DNA of 64,000 nt from Xenopus tropicalis (taxonomy: Eukaryota; Chordata; Amphibia; Anura; Pipidae), in the NCBI RefSeq assembly GCF_000004195.4, contig NC_030681.2, positions 90,093,681 through 90,157,680 on the forward strand, in the 5' to 3' direction. Positions 25,001-31,776 of the stretch are shown piece after piece. Below the pieces are notes generated by a model that was not told the DNA's origin, did not search any database, and saw only the letters and a program-made list of their open reading frames with translations. Both the position numbers and the translations under genes were made by a program. The stretch's first letter is position 1, and every line of letters starts with the position of its first letter.

Positions 25001-25376
25001 GGAGCCAGGGTAAACCCAAAATGAGTGGAGAAGAGGCACCTTCAATAAGAAAAAGGACTATCTCTTCAACATGGAAATCGTTCACACATAAGGATAAAGA
25101 TACAGTTTTCTTATTTACTACACCAGACCCTAAAGGTCTTTTGTCCACCGTTAATAACCTCATGGGAACACTGAGAGGAACCACAGGAATGCCATGTTTA
25201 GCAGCAAACGTGGCCTCAATAAAGTTACCCTCTGCCCCAGAGTCCACGAAAGCGGACAAGTTAACGGAGCCCGTAGGCCAGGACAGTTTGACCGGTAGCT
25301 GAACCTTGGAGGCAAATTGGGGAGAGGAAACGCCTGCACCCAAATGAAGCTCCCCTTCTTCATTTAGGCTTGGGCG
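21960..25376 (-). CDS. pol: Gypsy pol polyprotein (protease-RT-RNase H-integrase-chromodomain), read by -1 frameshift
   Basis: Pol is expressed as a Gag-Pol fusion of about 1,466 residues; 1,138 of these come from the pol frame. Counting from the first codon after the frameshift: protease DSG at 45-47; reverse transcriptase with LVMPFGL (about 320) and YLDD (352-355); RNase H acidic residues D502, E545, D572 and D615; integrase zinc site H683, H690, C720, C723; catalytic triad D753, D813, E849; and a chromodomain at about 1036-1092 (YEIQEFL ... YLTRWRGFGPEENSW). The frame has no stop before the 3' LTR and ends inside it, adding a basic tail with two RGRPP motifs. No catalytic residue is missing. 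The 20 codons upstream of 25376 in this frame overlap gag and are not the real start. Confidence 0.93.
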   Translation of the reverse strand, partial: RPSLNEEGELHLGAGVSSPQFASKVQLPVKLSWPTGSVNLSAFVDSGAEGNFIEATFAAKHGIPVVPLSVPMRLLTVDKRPLGSGVVNKKTVSLSLCVNDFHVEEIVLFLIEGASSPLILGLPWLQVHNPQINWVTGEVSQWGSCCRGICIPSTIAATSLEGLPAAYSAYADVFSKKAAETLPPHRQYDCPIDLVPGSSPPRGRTYPLSLLESQCMKEYIQENLERGFIRPSNSPAGAGFFFVGKKDGGLRPCIDYRGLNKVTIKNRYPLPLISELFDQVKTAKIYTKLDLRGAYNLIRIREGDEWKTAFNTRDGHYEYLVMPFGLCNAPAVFQEFVNDIFRDLLGVFVVVYLDDILIFSSNLNEHRKHVCEVLKRLRENNLYAKLEKCTFEVSTVQFLGFIISGKGLEMDPGKVRAVLDWAQPFSLRAIQRFLGFANYYRQFIKNFSLIVAPITNLTKKGADPSIWPPEAVQAFETLKKEFSSAPILRPPDSALPFIVEVDASEVGAGAVLSQRHPITNKMHPCVFFSRKFSPAEINYDIGNRELLAVKLAFEEWRHLLEGAKHLVTVYTDHKNLLYIESAKRLNPRQARWALFFSRFNFSLTFKPGSKNTKADALSRSFDSVSSDSSECTPIIPREIIVATLRSDLSSLLSPLQSSAPAETPSGKWFVPEVLREQVLREAHDSRVAGHPGIAKTICLLSRHVWWPSFKQDVKTFVSSCSVCQRSKSSHHRSQGLLNPLPIPEKPWSHISMDFVVELPSSQGKTVIWVVVDRFSKMAHFIPLPHLPSAKTLADLFIMHIFKFHGFPENIVSDRGVQFVSKFWRAFCTLIGTELSFSSAYHPQTNGQTERVNQSLEQYLRCYVSDNQSTWSELLPWAEFAYNNATHSSSGRSPFFVVYGLHPKAFSFSGSNSPVPSANSSVLRFSEVWSLVHDSLSAASLAQKKAADKSRREAPQYKVGDLVWLSTRNIKLKIPSPKLGPRFIGPYPIIAIINPSSVRLQLPPNFRISNTFHVSLLKPAANTRHQSVPPPVLIEGQPEYEIQEFLDSRRVRGKLQYLTRWRGFGPEENSWVSVDDIKADRLRKQFHLKFPEKPGGPVAPPREGGNVRRSALPARRGRPPRCHRRGRPPRRLLPMPAPS
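22066..22076 (-). other. Polypurine tract
   Basis: AGAGAGGGGGG on the minus strand, three bases before the 3' LTR. It is the expected primer for plus-strand DNA synthesis, and it is also translated as part of pol. Confidence 0.8.
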
Positions 25377-26359
25377 TTTCCCGGCCTCTTGGTGCATTGT
25401 TTGAGAAAATGACCCTTGTCCCCACAATATATACATAACCCAAGGGTCCGCCTGCGTGTCTTTTCCTCAGGAGAGAGATGGAATAGGCCTAGTTGCATAG
25501 GCTCCTCCTGAGGTGGAGACACCGGGGAAGTTGAAGACTTAACATTGGTCACTAAGTCAGGTCTCCCATAAGTAACCCCAGAGAAAGCAGTATGACCCCT
25601 TTCACTCCTTCTCTCCCTTTGTCTCCTATCGATCTGGATGGCTAGGGACATGAGATCATCCAGACTGGACGACAAGGGGTAATTAACCAGGCTATCTTTA
25701 ATAGAGTCGGATAGCCCGATACGGAACTGACTGCGCAGGGCCGCATCGTTCCACTCGGTCTCTCCTGCCCACCGGCGGAACTCTGTGCAATACACCTCTG
25801 CATCCCGTCTCCCTTGGCGCAGTTTACGAATCGCCGAATCGGCTGATGATGCACGATCCGGGTCATCGTAAAGAAGTGCCATAGTATCAAAGAATACCTC
25901 AAGGGAAGAACGAGCAGGATCGGAAGGAGGCAGTCTAAGGGCCCAAACTTGGGGATCCCCCACTAGAAGGGTCATAACAAATTTTACTTTTTCCACCCCA
26001 GAAGGGAAAGAATGAGGGAAAAAGCTAAGATATAGTTTACACGCCTCTTTGAAGACGAAAAACTTGGACCTGTCCCCAGAGAATTTCTCAGGAAATGCAA
26101 TTTTGGGCTCCTGGGGTCTATAGGTGTTACCTCCCATAGCAGATGCCCCCACAGAAGGGGAAAAACTAGGAACAGGCTGCTGCTGCGGAGATTGCGTAGT
26201 CTCCAGCCGGCGGGTTAGGTTGTGAAAACCCTGCAGGAGATAATTCTGCTTTTGCTCCTGATCCTCCAAGCGTTGTAGCAGGGCAGTAAGAAGCGCTTCA
26301 GTAGTAGCAGATGGAGTGGGAGGAGCAGCAGCGGACTCAACGTGATCTTGGTCCTCCAT
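25364..26359 (-). CDS. gag: Gypsy gag polyprotein (331 aa)
   Basis: This is the structural protein that assembles virus-like particles and packages element RNA. A proline- and alanine-rich N terminus is followed by a helical retrotransposon-gag domain (about residues 85-260, containing FPEKFSGDRSKFFVFKEAC and the QVWALRLPPSD region). A single CCHC zinc knuckle lies near the end (Cys309, Cys312, His317, Cys322). The ATG at 26359 starts one base after the primer-binding site and 14 nt from the LTR edge, an unusually short internal leader. The frame ends at TAA (25366-25364). A GGGAAAC slip site 10 nt upstream of the stop links it to pol. Confidence 0.92.
   Translation of the reverse strand: MEDQDHVESAAAPPTPSATTEALLTALLQRLEDQEQKQNYLLQGFHNLTRRLETTQSPQQQPVPSFSPSVGASAMGGNTYRPQEPKIAFPEKFSGDRSKFFVFKEACKLYLSFFPHSFPSGVEKVKFVMTLLVGDPQVWALRLPPSDPARSSLEVFFDTMALLYDDPDRASSADSAIRKLRQGRRDAEVYCTEFRRWAGETEWNDAALRSQFRIGLSDSIKDSLVNYPLSSSLDDLMSLAIQIDRRQRERRSERGHTAFSGVTYGRPDLVTNVKSSTSPVSPPQEEPMQLGLFHLSPEEKTRRRTLGLCIYCGDKGHFLKQCTKRPGNAQA
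25376..25382 (-). promoter_or_regulatory. -1 ribosomal frameshift heptamer GGGAAAC at the gag/pol junction
   Basis: On the minus strand the heptamer reads G GGA AAC in the gag frame, the X XXY YYZ layout. Slipping back one base moves translation exactly into the pol frame (next codon CGC at 25376-25374). The gag stop follows after three codons. GGGAAAC is also the slip sequence of PEG10, a mammalian gene derived from a sushi-type element. Confidence 0.85.
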
Positions 26360-26371
26360 TTGCCCGTGATA
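26360..26371 (-). other. Primer-binding site of the self-priming type
   Basis: The minus strand reads TATCACGGGCAA one base inside the 5' LTR edge. It does not resemble the usual TGG-starting tRNA 3'-end complement. It is instead perfectly complementary over 12 nt to TTGCCCGTGATA (26850-26839) within the same LTR, at the predicted 5' end of the transcript. This matches the self-priming strategy established for Tf1 and proposed for the sushi group. Confidence 0.8.
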
Positions 26372-26838
26372 ATGTCACGGTCGGCACCCTAAACCAGAAC
26401 AGATGCCAAGTTCCCTTGTCTCGGCTCGGCTTCACCAGTATTGTGACCGTCTTTGGCTTCGGGAGGAGCCCTCAGCTGCTCAGATGCCACCTGGACTTAA
26501 CGAGGGGAACAAGGCAGGAGTTCTGGCAAGCAAAGGGGCACGACTGTAGATAAAGTCAGTTAGGCCGAAGATCACGGTACAAATAGGGTTAAACAAGGTC
26601 GTCGTCAGGCAGGCTAGGTCAGGGCGGGCAGCAATCAAGGATAGTCAGACAGGCAAGGGTCAAAACCGGATAATCAATACAGCAGGATGAGACGAAATCG
26701 TAATCGAAGTACAAGCCGAGGTCAGATATGGATAATCAGAATAGTCAGGAGCAAGCCGGGTCAAAAACACAGGAAGGCAATAAGCAGGATACAGGAACGA
26801 AATACACAAGGTTCAGAAAGGCACCAGGAATCAAATCC

Positions 26839-26850
26839 TATCACGGGCAA
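26839..26850 (-). promoter_or_regulatory. Predicted transcript start / self-primer segment
   Basis: TTGCCCGTGATA on the minus strand begins 29 bp after the 5' edge of TATTTAAA. It is the exact reverse complement of the primer-binding site. The spacing and the complementarity independently point to R beginning here. The identical segment in the 3' LTR is at 21823-21812. Confidence 0.75.
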
Positions 26851-26871
26851 TGAGTAACAATAGAAAGGCCC

Positions 26872-26879
26872 TTTAAATA
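26872..26879 (-). promoter_or_regulatory. TATA box of the Gypsy 5' LTR
   Basis: TATTTAAA on the minus strand, about 29 bp upstream of the predicted start. The 3' LTR copy is at 21845-21852. Confidence 0.7.
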
Positions 26880-26919
26880 TTTCAAATTTGGCGCCATTGC
26901 GCGCTGACGCCATGCGTCA

Positions 26920-26927
26920 TGACGTCA
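26920..26927. promoter_or_regulatory. Consensus CRE (TGACGTCA) in the 5' LTR
   Basis: This palindromic CREB/CREM/ATF site lies about 70 bp upstream of the predicted start. At the aligned position the 3' LTR reads TGACATCA, a loss consistent with CpG decay. Confidence 0.55.
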
Positions 26928-27082
26928 TTCATCAGCGCGCCTGCGCCTTTAAATATGCGGAAGTGCGCGCGCGCGCACACTATGAAGGAGCAGGCATAGG
27001 GAGCAGACGGCGCGGCGGGCGTCCCCGCCAATGGCAGCGCGGCGGGCGTCCCCGCCGTGCCGGTAAGGCACTTCTCCTTACA

Positions 27083-27087
27083 AGAAC
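27083..27087. repeat. Target-site duplication AGAAC (right)
   Basis: This is the partner of 21341-21345, a perfect 5-bp match. Confidence 0.93.
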
Positions 27088-28115
27088 AAAAGAACATGAC
27101 TCAAAGATTCATCACCTGAGATATTACAAACCATCCATTAGCTTTATGGAAGAATGGCAAGAAGAAAGCTATTGTGGAAAAATTCATGTCAACATTTTTT
27201 TCAGATTTTGCCAAATGGCATGAGGGAAACAGAGCAAAACTGTGAAAAAGAGTTCTCTTGGTCTTATCGCAAAACTTTGATGGAAACCCAAAACTGTTTG
27301 TTACTCTGACTGCTTATCATCCCGAGAATCCCCACTGCAAAACTTGGTGGTGGTAGCATAATGTTGTTGGGGATTCTTTTTTATCGACAGGGACTAGAAA
27401 ATTTACCAAAATTGATTGCAAAATAAATGGAGGCAAATACAGGGCAATTCTAGAAAAAAAAACTAATTTAAAATGTAAAGAGAATAAGCAGAATGTAAAT
27501 TTTTAGTGATGAGCGAATTTTTTCACCAGGCATGGATTTGCAACGAATTTCCGCATTTCGCCATTGGTGAATTGTTTCGTGAAACGTCTGTGAAAATTTG
27601 CCACGAAAAATTAGCCGCCCGGCAGAATGGGTGCGGTTGCGGCAAAATCTGTGCGCCCGCGTCAAAGTGGGTGTGGTCACAAAAATGGGCGTGGTCGCGT
27701 AAAACCCCACAGGTGACAAAAAAATAGCTGCGGCGGCAAAAAGTAGATGCGGGTGACAAAAAAAATACACTCATGCGACAAAAAAGACAGGGGCGACAAA
27801 AAAAATTGCGCAACAAATGCGTTTCGTGAATTTTTCGCTGTTTCGCTAATTTTCTTGCCATTTCAGGAATTTTATGGTGAAGCGAAACGGGACAGATTTG
27901 CTCATTACTATTATTTTTACAATAAGAAACACACTACCATAGTTACCCTAGAAAACAAGGACTTGAAGTATTAGAATGACTTAGTTACAGAACAGACATC
28001 AATCCAACTGAAAATTTGTGAAGGCTTGAAAACTGCTGTACACCACCTGAAAGAGCTTGACTGAGAGCTTAACTGTACCAAAAAGAACTGAAAAAATTGC
28101 AGGGTCTAGACATGA
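27088..28115 (+). mobile_element. Tc1/mariner transposase remnant, interrupted
   Basis: Top-strand segments around 27230-27400 and 27955-28110 resemble the second half of a Tc1-like transposase gene. The run TGGTGGTGGTAGCATAATG is the GGGSIM block typical of the family, and the stretch after 27990 resembles the PNPIENLW...LKTAV region. Stops and frameshifts are frequent, so it is dead. A hAT-type MITE (27504-27910) interrupts it, and the Gypsy element lies immediately to its left. The left boundary of the homology is uncertain. Weaker resemblance may continue at 21120-21340, which would mean that the Gypsy element also inserted within it. Confidence 0.55.
27504..27910. mobile_element. hAT-type MITE, second copy
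   Basis: It starts TAGTGATGAGCGAA and ends GACAGATTTGCTCATTACTA. The left third is close to the 30184 copy (CAGGCATGGATT, ATTTCCGCATTTCGCCATTG). The flanks TAAATTTT and TTATTTTT are only a partial 8-bp match. The centre holds a diverged row of G(C)GGTGACAAAAAA units (27700-27810), homologous in position to the minisatellite of the other copy. Confidence 0.75.
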
Positions 28116-28140
28116 ATATAATATATACATATCCATATAT

Positions 28141-28356
28141 ATATAGAGAGAGAAAGAGTACCACACGCTCAGGGACTTGGTGCAAAAAAAAGAAAAATTA
28201 ACTGAAAAAACTCAGTTTTGAGTACAAACAGTACTCTTCTTCAGGGCCAAACTGTCCCTGCAGAAGAATACTGTTTGTACGAAACGTTGGAGTTTTTTTA
28301 ATAAACTTTTTTCTTTTTGCACCAAGTCCCTGAGGGTGCGGTACTCTTTCTCTATA
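28141..28356. repeat. 216-bp imperfect palindrome with ribozyme-like halves
   Basis: The arms are inverted around 28249: ATATAGAGAGAGAAAGAGTA at the left is mirrored by the ATATAGAGAAAGAGTACC complement at the right. The right arm contains a small AGTAC-type stem followed by CGAAACG (28280-28286). The left arm, read on the minus strand, contains CTGAAGA (28244-28238) followed by the same stem. See the finding on hammerhead-like motifs. Confidence 0.7.
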
Positions 28357-28423
28357 TGTCTATTTTTTGACCTGCACCCAGGGCTGTTATTTTGAAAACG
28401 GGTGTGCTCCACTCTGTTCTCTA

Positions 28424-28449
28424 CATATCTATCTATCATCTATCAATCA

Positions 28450-28488
<39 letters not shown>

Positions 28489-28500
28489 ATCTATCTATAT
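28424..28500. repeat. ATCT tetranucleotide microsatellite
   Basis: Interrupted (ATCT)n over about 75 bp. The longest pure run is near 28452-28486. Confidence 0.9.
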
Positions 28501-28674
28501 ATAAAGCAGGTCACTTACAGGACTTAAAAGTATAATGAAAAAGAAATATGTTTATTTGTTATTCCAACATTTTGGTCTTGCTTGAGACCTCGACAAAGCA
28601 AGTTTTGAGAATGCAAATATGTGTGTACTGTGCAACCCCCTGATGCCCCAAAATGTATGTGTAAATGTGTAAGT

Positions 28675-28732
28675 GCAAAAGTATGCATGTGTTAGTGTAA
28701 AATGTGTGTGTGTTTCTGTATGTGTGTGTGAC
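28675..28732. repeat. GT-rich simple repeat
   Basis: Imperfect TGTG tracts, longest at 28699-28730. They give the repetitive His/Thr frames on the minus strand. Confidence 0.75.
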
Positions 28733-30175
28733 ACTAACCTGAGCTAAGCAGGCTGCAGATCCATCAAGAGGAGACAGAAGCAAAGCAGGAACTGGAGGAG
28801 GCCACCATCAGTGCAGTATCTGGTGAGTGCTGGTGCTTGCTGCTGGGCCCCTGGGTGATCACACCTAAGTGCCTGTCCATTCCTTGCCTGTGCTCATTGC
28901 CTGAGTAGAAGTGAATAAATGTGCTGCAGAATGTAGAATCTACTGCCTGTGGCACTTCAGGACCATTACCCACAGAATGTACATTCTAAGATCTGTGGCA
29001 CTTATAGGGTTAATGCCCATAAGAGTGGCTTGAATGACTTCTCGGATAAGCATAATATCCAATGCTATATATTTTTTCACTGTTTTGTGAATTCTTTTAA
29101 CCTTTCTAGAGTTTTCCAGCGAAGCGAAACAGGACAGATTCACTCATCACTACTACTAACAAGATAACTAAAATAGTATAGTACATTATGCTTCATATGA
29201 TTGAAACTGTGCCTTTGGTGAGTTTGTTATATAAATATTTAAATGTACTGCATTATATCATATCACTATGTATTACACTTTAAACTTTATATAAAGAAAT
29301 TGGAACACACCAATCTGCCTAGGTTTGCATAGGTTCTCTTTTGTATGTCATGTCTACTCTGTTTTAGCCTGTTATATCTTTAAGAAAAAAATTAGTTTCC
29401 TGGCACACATGCTTACATTTTGTTTGTAGCTGTAGGAGCTTAGCATGCCCCACATTACTTATACTATTTGTTACAATATAGATATAAACTGTACTCGGTG
29501 TAAGCATGTGGTTGCTTAGTTACAAATTTCTGGCTTAGTTTCTTACTATTTCTTGGCAATGTGTAATATAATAGAAACATGTAGCCCAGTTGTAAATGTA
29601 AAGATTTTATGCTAACCTTGGTGTTCCATAGCCACACGAGGCAGGGACTTGTGGTAGGCAGAAGAGGCATGTGCATAGGGCACAACAAAGAAGGGGAGCG
29701 CTGAAAATATACCATGTTGCTTTCCCCCACATTGCACATCGCAGCCCCTTTACCCCAAGGGGGCAGGGGTAGTGGGATATGACACAGTAAGGCGTTATAG
29801 CTCATTTCCTTATTCAAATGAAATTTGCAAAGGGCAACTTTGGACAAAAACCACCAATTTTGTGTCCATTGTGTCAAAAGAAACGCAATTACATGTATGT
29901 GTGTGTGGCATGTATATATATAAGTCCAAAAATATTGGGTGCACACCAGGATCTTTTTAAAAATAAAACATTACTTTTATTAAATCATACTGATTAAACA
30001 GGCCAACCTTTCTGTCTCCACCTAAGACCTTTATCAAGGATATATATATTTAGTTTCAACTAATATTTATTAAGTAAGGATTGCTTCGCTTCAGGGGTTG
30101 TTGCTAAAGGGGTTGTAGACAATGATATTCTGAAACAGTTTGCAACTGGTCTTAATAATTTTTTATGTGTTTTAG
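28733..30175. other. Non-coding upstream DNA
   Basis: Contains the hAT end fragment at 29060-29152. 29930-30050 shows a CACCTAAGACCTTTATCAAG motif reminiscent of retroposon tails. No exon recognised. Confidence 0.4.
29060..29152. mobile_element. Right-end fragment of the same hAT MITE
   Basis: CCAGCGAAGCGAAACAGGAC and ATTCACTCATCACTA match the right terminus. The left part is missing or too diverged to see. Confidence 0.55.
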
Positions 30176-30183
30176 CTCAGCAG

Positions 30184-30671
30184 TAGTGATGGGCGAAATA
30201 TTTCGCCAGGCATGGATTCGCGGCAAATTTCCGTGTTTCGCCATTGGCGGATTGTTTCGCGAAACGGATGAAAAAATTTGCCGCGGAAAAATTTGTCGCA
30301 CGTCCAAAAATTGTCACTGGCGTCAAAAAAGAATAGTCGCAGGCGTCAAAATAATAGCCGCGGGTGACGAAATAATAGGCGCGGGTGACGAAATAATAGC
30401 CGCGCGGCAAAATAATAGCCGCGGGCGACGAAACAATAGCTGCGGGCAGCAAAACAATAGCCGCGGGCGACGAAACAATAGCCGTGGGCGACGAAACAAT
30501 AGCCACGCAACATAATAATAGCCGCGCGACAAAATAATAGCCGCGGGTGGCAAATTTATTTTGTCGCACAACATTTTCGGCGTTTCGCGAATTTTCCGCC
30601 GTTTCGCGGATCTTTTGAAAGATTTGCGAATTTTTTGGCGAAGCGAAACGGAACAGATTTGCTCATCACTA
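30184..30671. mobile_element. hAT-type MITE with perfect 8-bp target duplication
   Basis: The ends are TAGTGATGGGCGAA and the inverse, ending CATCACTA. The flanks carry CTCAGCAG at 30176-30183 and 30672-30679, the 8-bp duplication expected for the hAT superfamily. No transposase is present. The interior includes a GC-rich minisatellite at about 30350-30555. The element interrupts an older repeat whose two sides (30080-30183 and 30680-30840) read continuously across it. Confidence 0.85.
30350..30555. repeat. Minisatellite inside the hAT MITE
   Basis: About ten imperfect units of 18-21 bp, built on ACGAAACAATAGCCGCGGGC or the variant AATAATAGCCGCGGGTG. They give long repetitive open frames on both strands (top ...NNSRGRR..., bottom ...LLFRRPR...) that are not genes. 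Confidence 0.8.
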
Positions 30672-31282
30672 CTCAGCAGCTCTCCAGTATGGTATTTCAG
30701 CTACTATCTGGTTGCTATAGTCTTATTTCCCTTAGCAACCAGGCAGTGGTTTGTTAATGAAGACCAATTGCAATATTGCTAGGAATAGGCCATTCTATAA
30801 CATACTAAATATTAACTTAAAGGTAAACCACCTCTTTAAAATTAGCATTCTTTTAGAAGTCTTCTGTTATGTCTATTGATGTAATCTGGAGGGGAAATCC
30901 TGAAGTCACAACCACATTCAGGTTGGGAATAGATCAAGGCTTTCCTGTGTCAACACTTCCATATGATTCAGCAGATGAGGCAGGGTGGACGCAATGGCAC
31001 TAGGGGCAACTGTATGAATGTGCAAGGAGCATATTTAGATGCAAGTACCATAAATAAATAAGGTCCATAAAAGCAGCATGTGTCCATTTAAGCACAACTC
31101 CACTTGTGGATGTATTTATAAATGCACCATATTATGTCACAGACCTAATGCTTATATACAGGTCATTGATCTATGGGTCAAATCACATTAATCACATATT
31201 TTGAATAGAGGGGACACATGTTATGATAAAGAAAAATAAATACTGCCAGAATAATCATCAATAACAAAGGTGGCAACTCGTG

Positions 31283-31776
31283 TTAAAGGAGAAGGAAAGG
31301 GTTCTCCCCCCCCCCCATAAATAGATAGGCCTCATGTTCCTGTAGCTGATTGCTGTTTTTTAACCTTTTTTGCAGGTACTTTCAGAGCACTCGCAATTCT
31401 GAGTGCTCTTTATCATTTTTTACGGCTGCCATGTTGGATATTTAAATTTGTGCAACATGGCGCTGCTTAACTAAATGCACATGCGCAAATCTTCTCCCTC
31501 TCCCTAGACGCAAGCGCTCCTGCTTGTGAGATTGCAAGTGCGCTCACAGTATATGTAAAATGCGCATATGCTTCCTGAGTAGCTGGTCTTGGTCTGGATG
31601 CAGGAGCGAGGCATTATGGGAACTTTCTTTAAACAGCTCAGTGTTTTTTCTTCCTGTTTGGCTTCTGATCATCTAAAGAGGTGAAATATGGGGAGACTTA
31701 AGGGCACTATTGAGAGAACTGAAGGTATGCCTGCAGCTTGAGATTAACTCTTTATTAGCCTTTCCTTCTCCTTTTA
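31283..31776. mobile_element. T2-type MITE (Kolobok superfamily)
   Basis: It begins TTAAAGGAGAAGGAAAGG at 31283 and ends in the inverse CCTTTCCTTCTCCTTTTA. TTAA-flanked TTAAAGGRR termini are the diagnostic of the Xenopus T2 MITEs. A cytosine run at 31306-31316 lies close to the left end. No coding capacity. Confidence 0.75.

Larger units (their letters stand above)
21346..27082 (-). mobile_element. Complete Ty3/Gypsy chromodomain retrotransposon (sushi-type chromovirus)
   Basis: This is a 5,737-bp element read on the minus strand: 5' LTR 27082-26373, gag, pol, 3' LTR 22062-21346. The LTRs start TG and end CA, and the element is flanked by perfect AGAAC duplications at 21341-21345 and 27083-27087. 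The domain order is gag with a CCHC knuckle, protease, reverse transcriptase, RNase H, integrase and chromodomain, which places it in the chromovirus branch of Metaviridae (Tf1/sushi-like). No envelope gene is present. Both reading frames are open and the two LTRs differ by only 6 substitutions and one 7-bp indel, so it is a young and possibly still active copy. It inserted about 370 bp upstream of the MEI4 start codon in the same orientation. Confidence 0.95.
26373..27082 (-). repeat. 5' LTR of the Gypsy element (710 bp)
   Basis: The LTR is bounded by TG and CA. It carries a TATTTAAA box at 26879-26872 and a predicted transcript start near 26850. Upstream lie an E2F-like TTTGGCGC (top-strand 26887-26894), a consensus CRE TGACGTCA (26920-26927) and a run of alternating GC near 26960. 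A 20-bp GC-rich block ending CCCCGCC occurs twice within 27010-27058. That predicts U3 of about 230 bp and R plus U5 of about 480 bp. I see no canonical AATAAA on the sense strand in R or U5, so 3' end formation must use a variant signal. Confidence 0.95.

Noticed and set aside
25377..25436. Methionine at 25436 as the pol start
   Set aside because: The 20 codons before 25376 overlap gag out of frame. The slip site in correct phase explains pol expression without a separate start.
28424..28500. ATCT array considered as a CRISPR-like repeat
   Set aside because: It is a simple tetranucleotide microsatellite without spacers.
29464..29946. 160-codon minus-strand frame
   Set aside because: Composition is low-complexity (Tyr/His/Thr), it overlaps simple repeats at its start, and no family is recognisable.
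30165..30574. Arg/Ser/Asn-rich and Phe/Leu-rich open frames over 30.2-30.6 kb
   Set aside because: They are translations of a minisatellite with a unit length divisible by three in places; no start context or homology.
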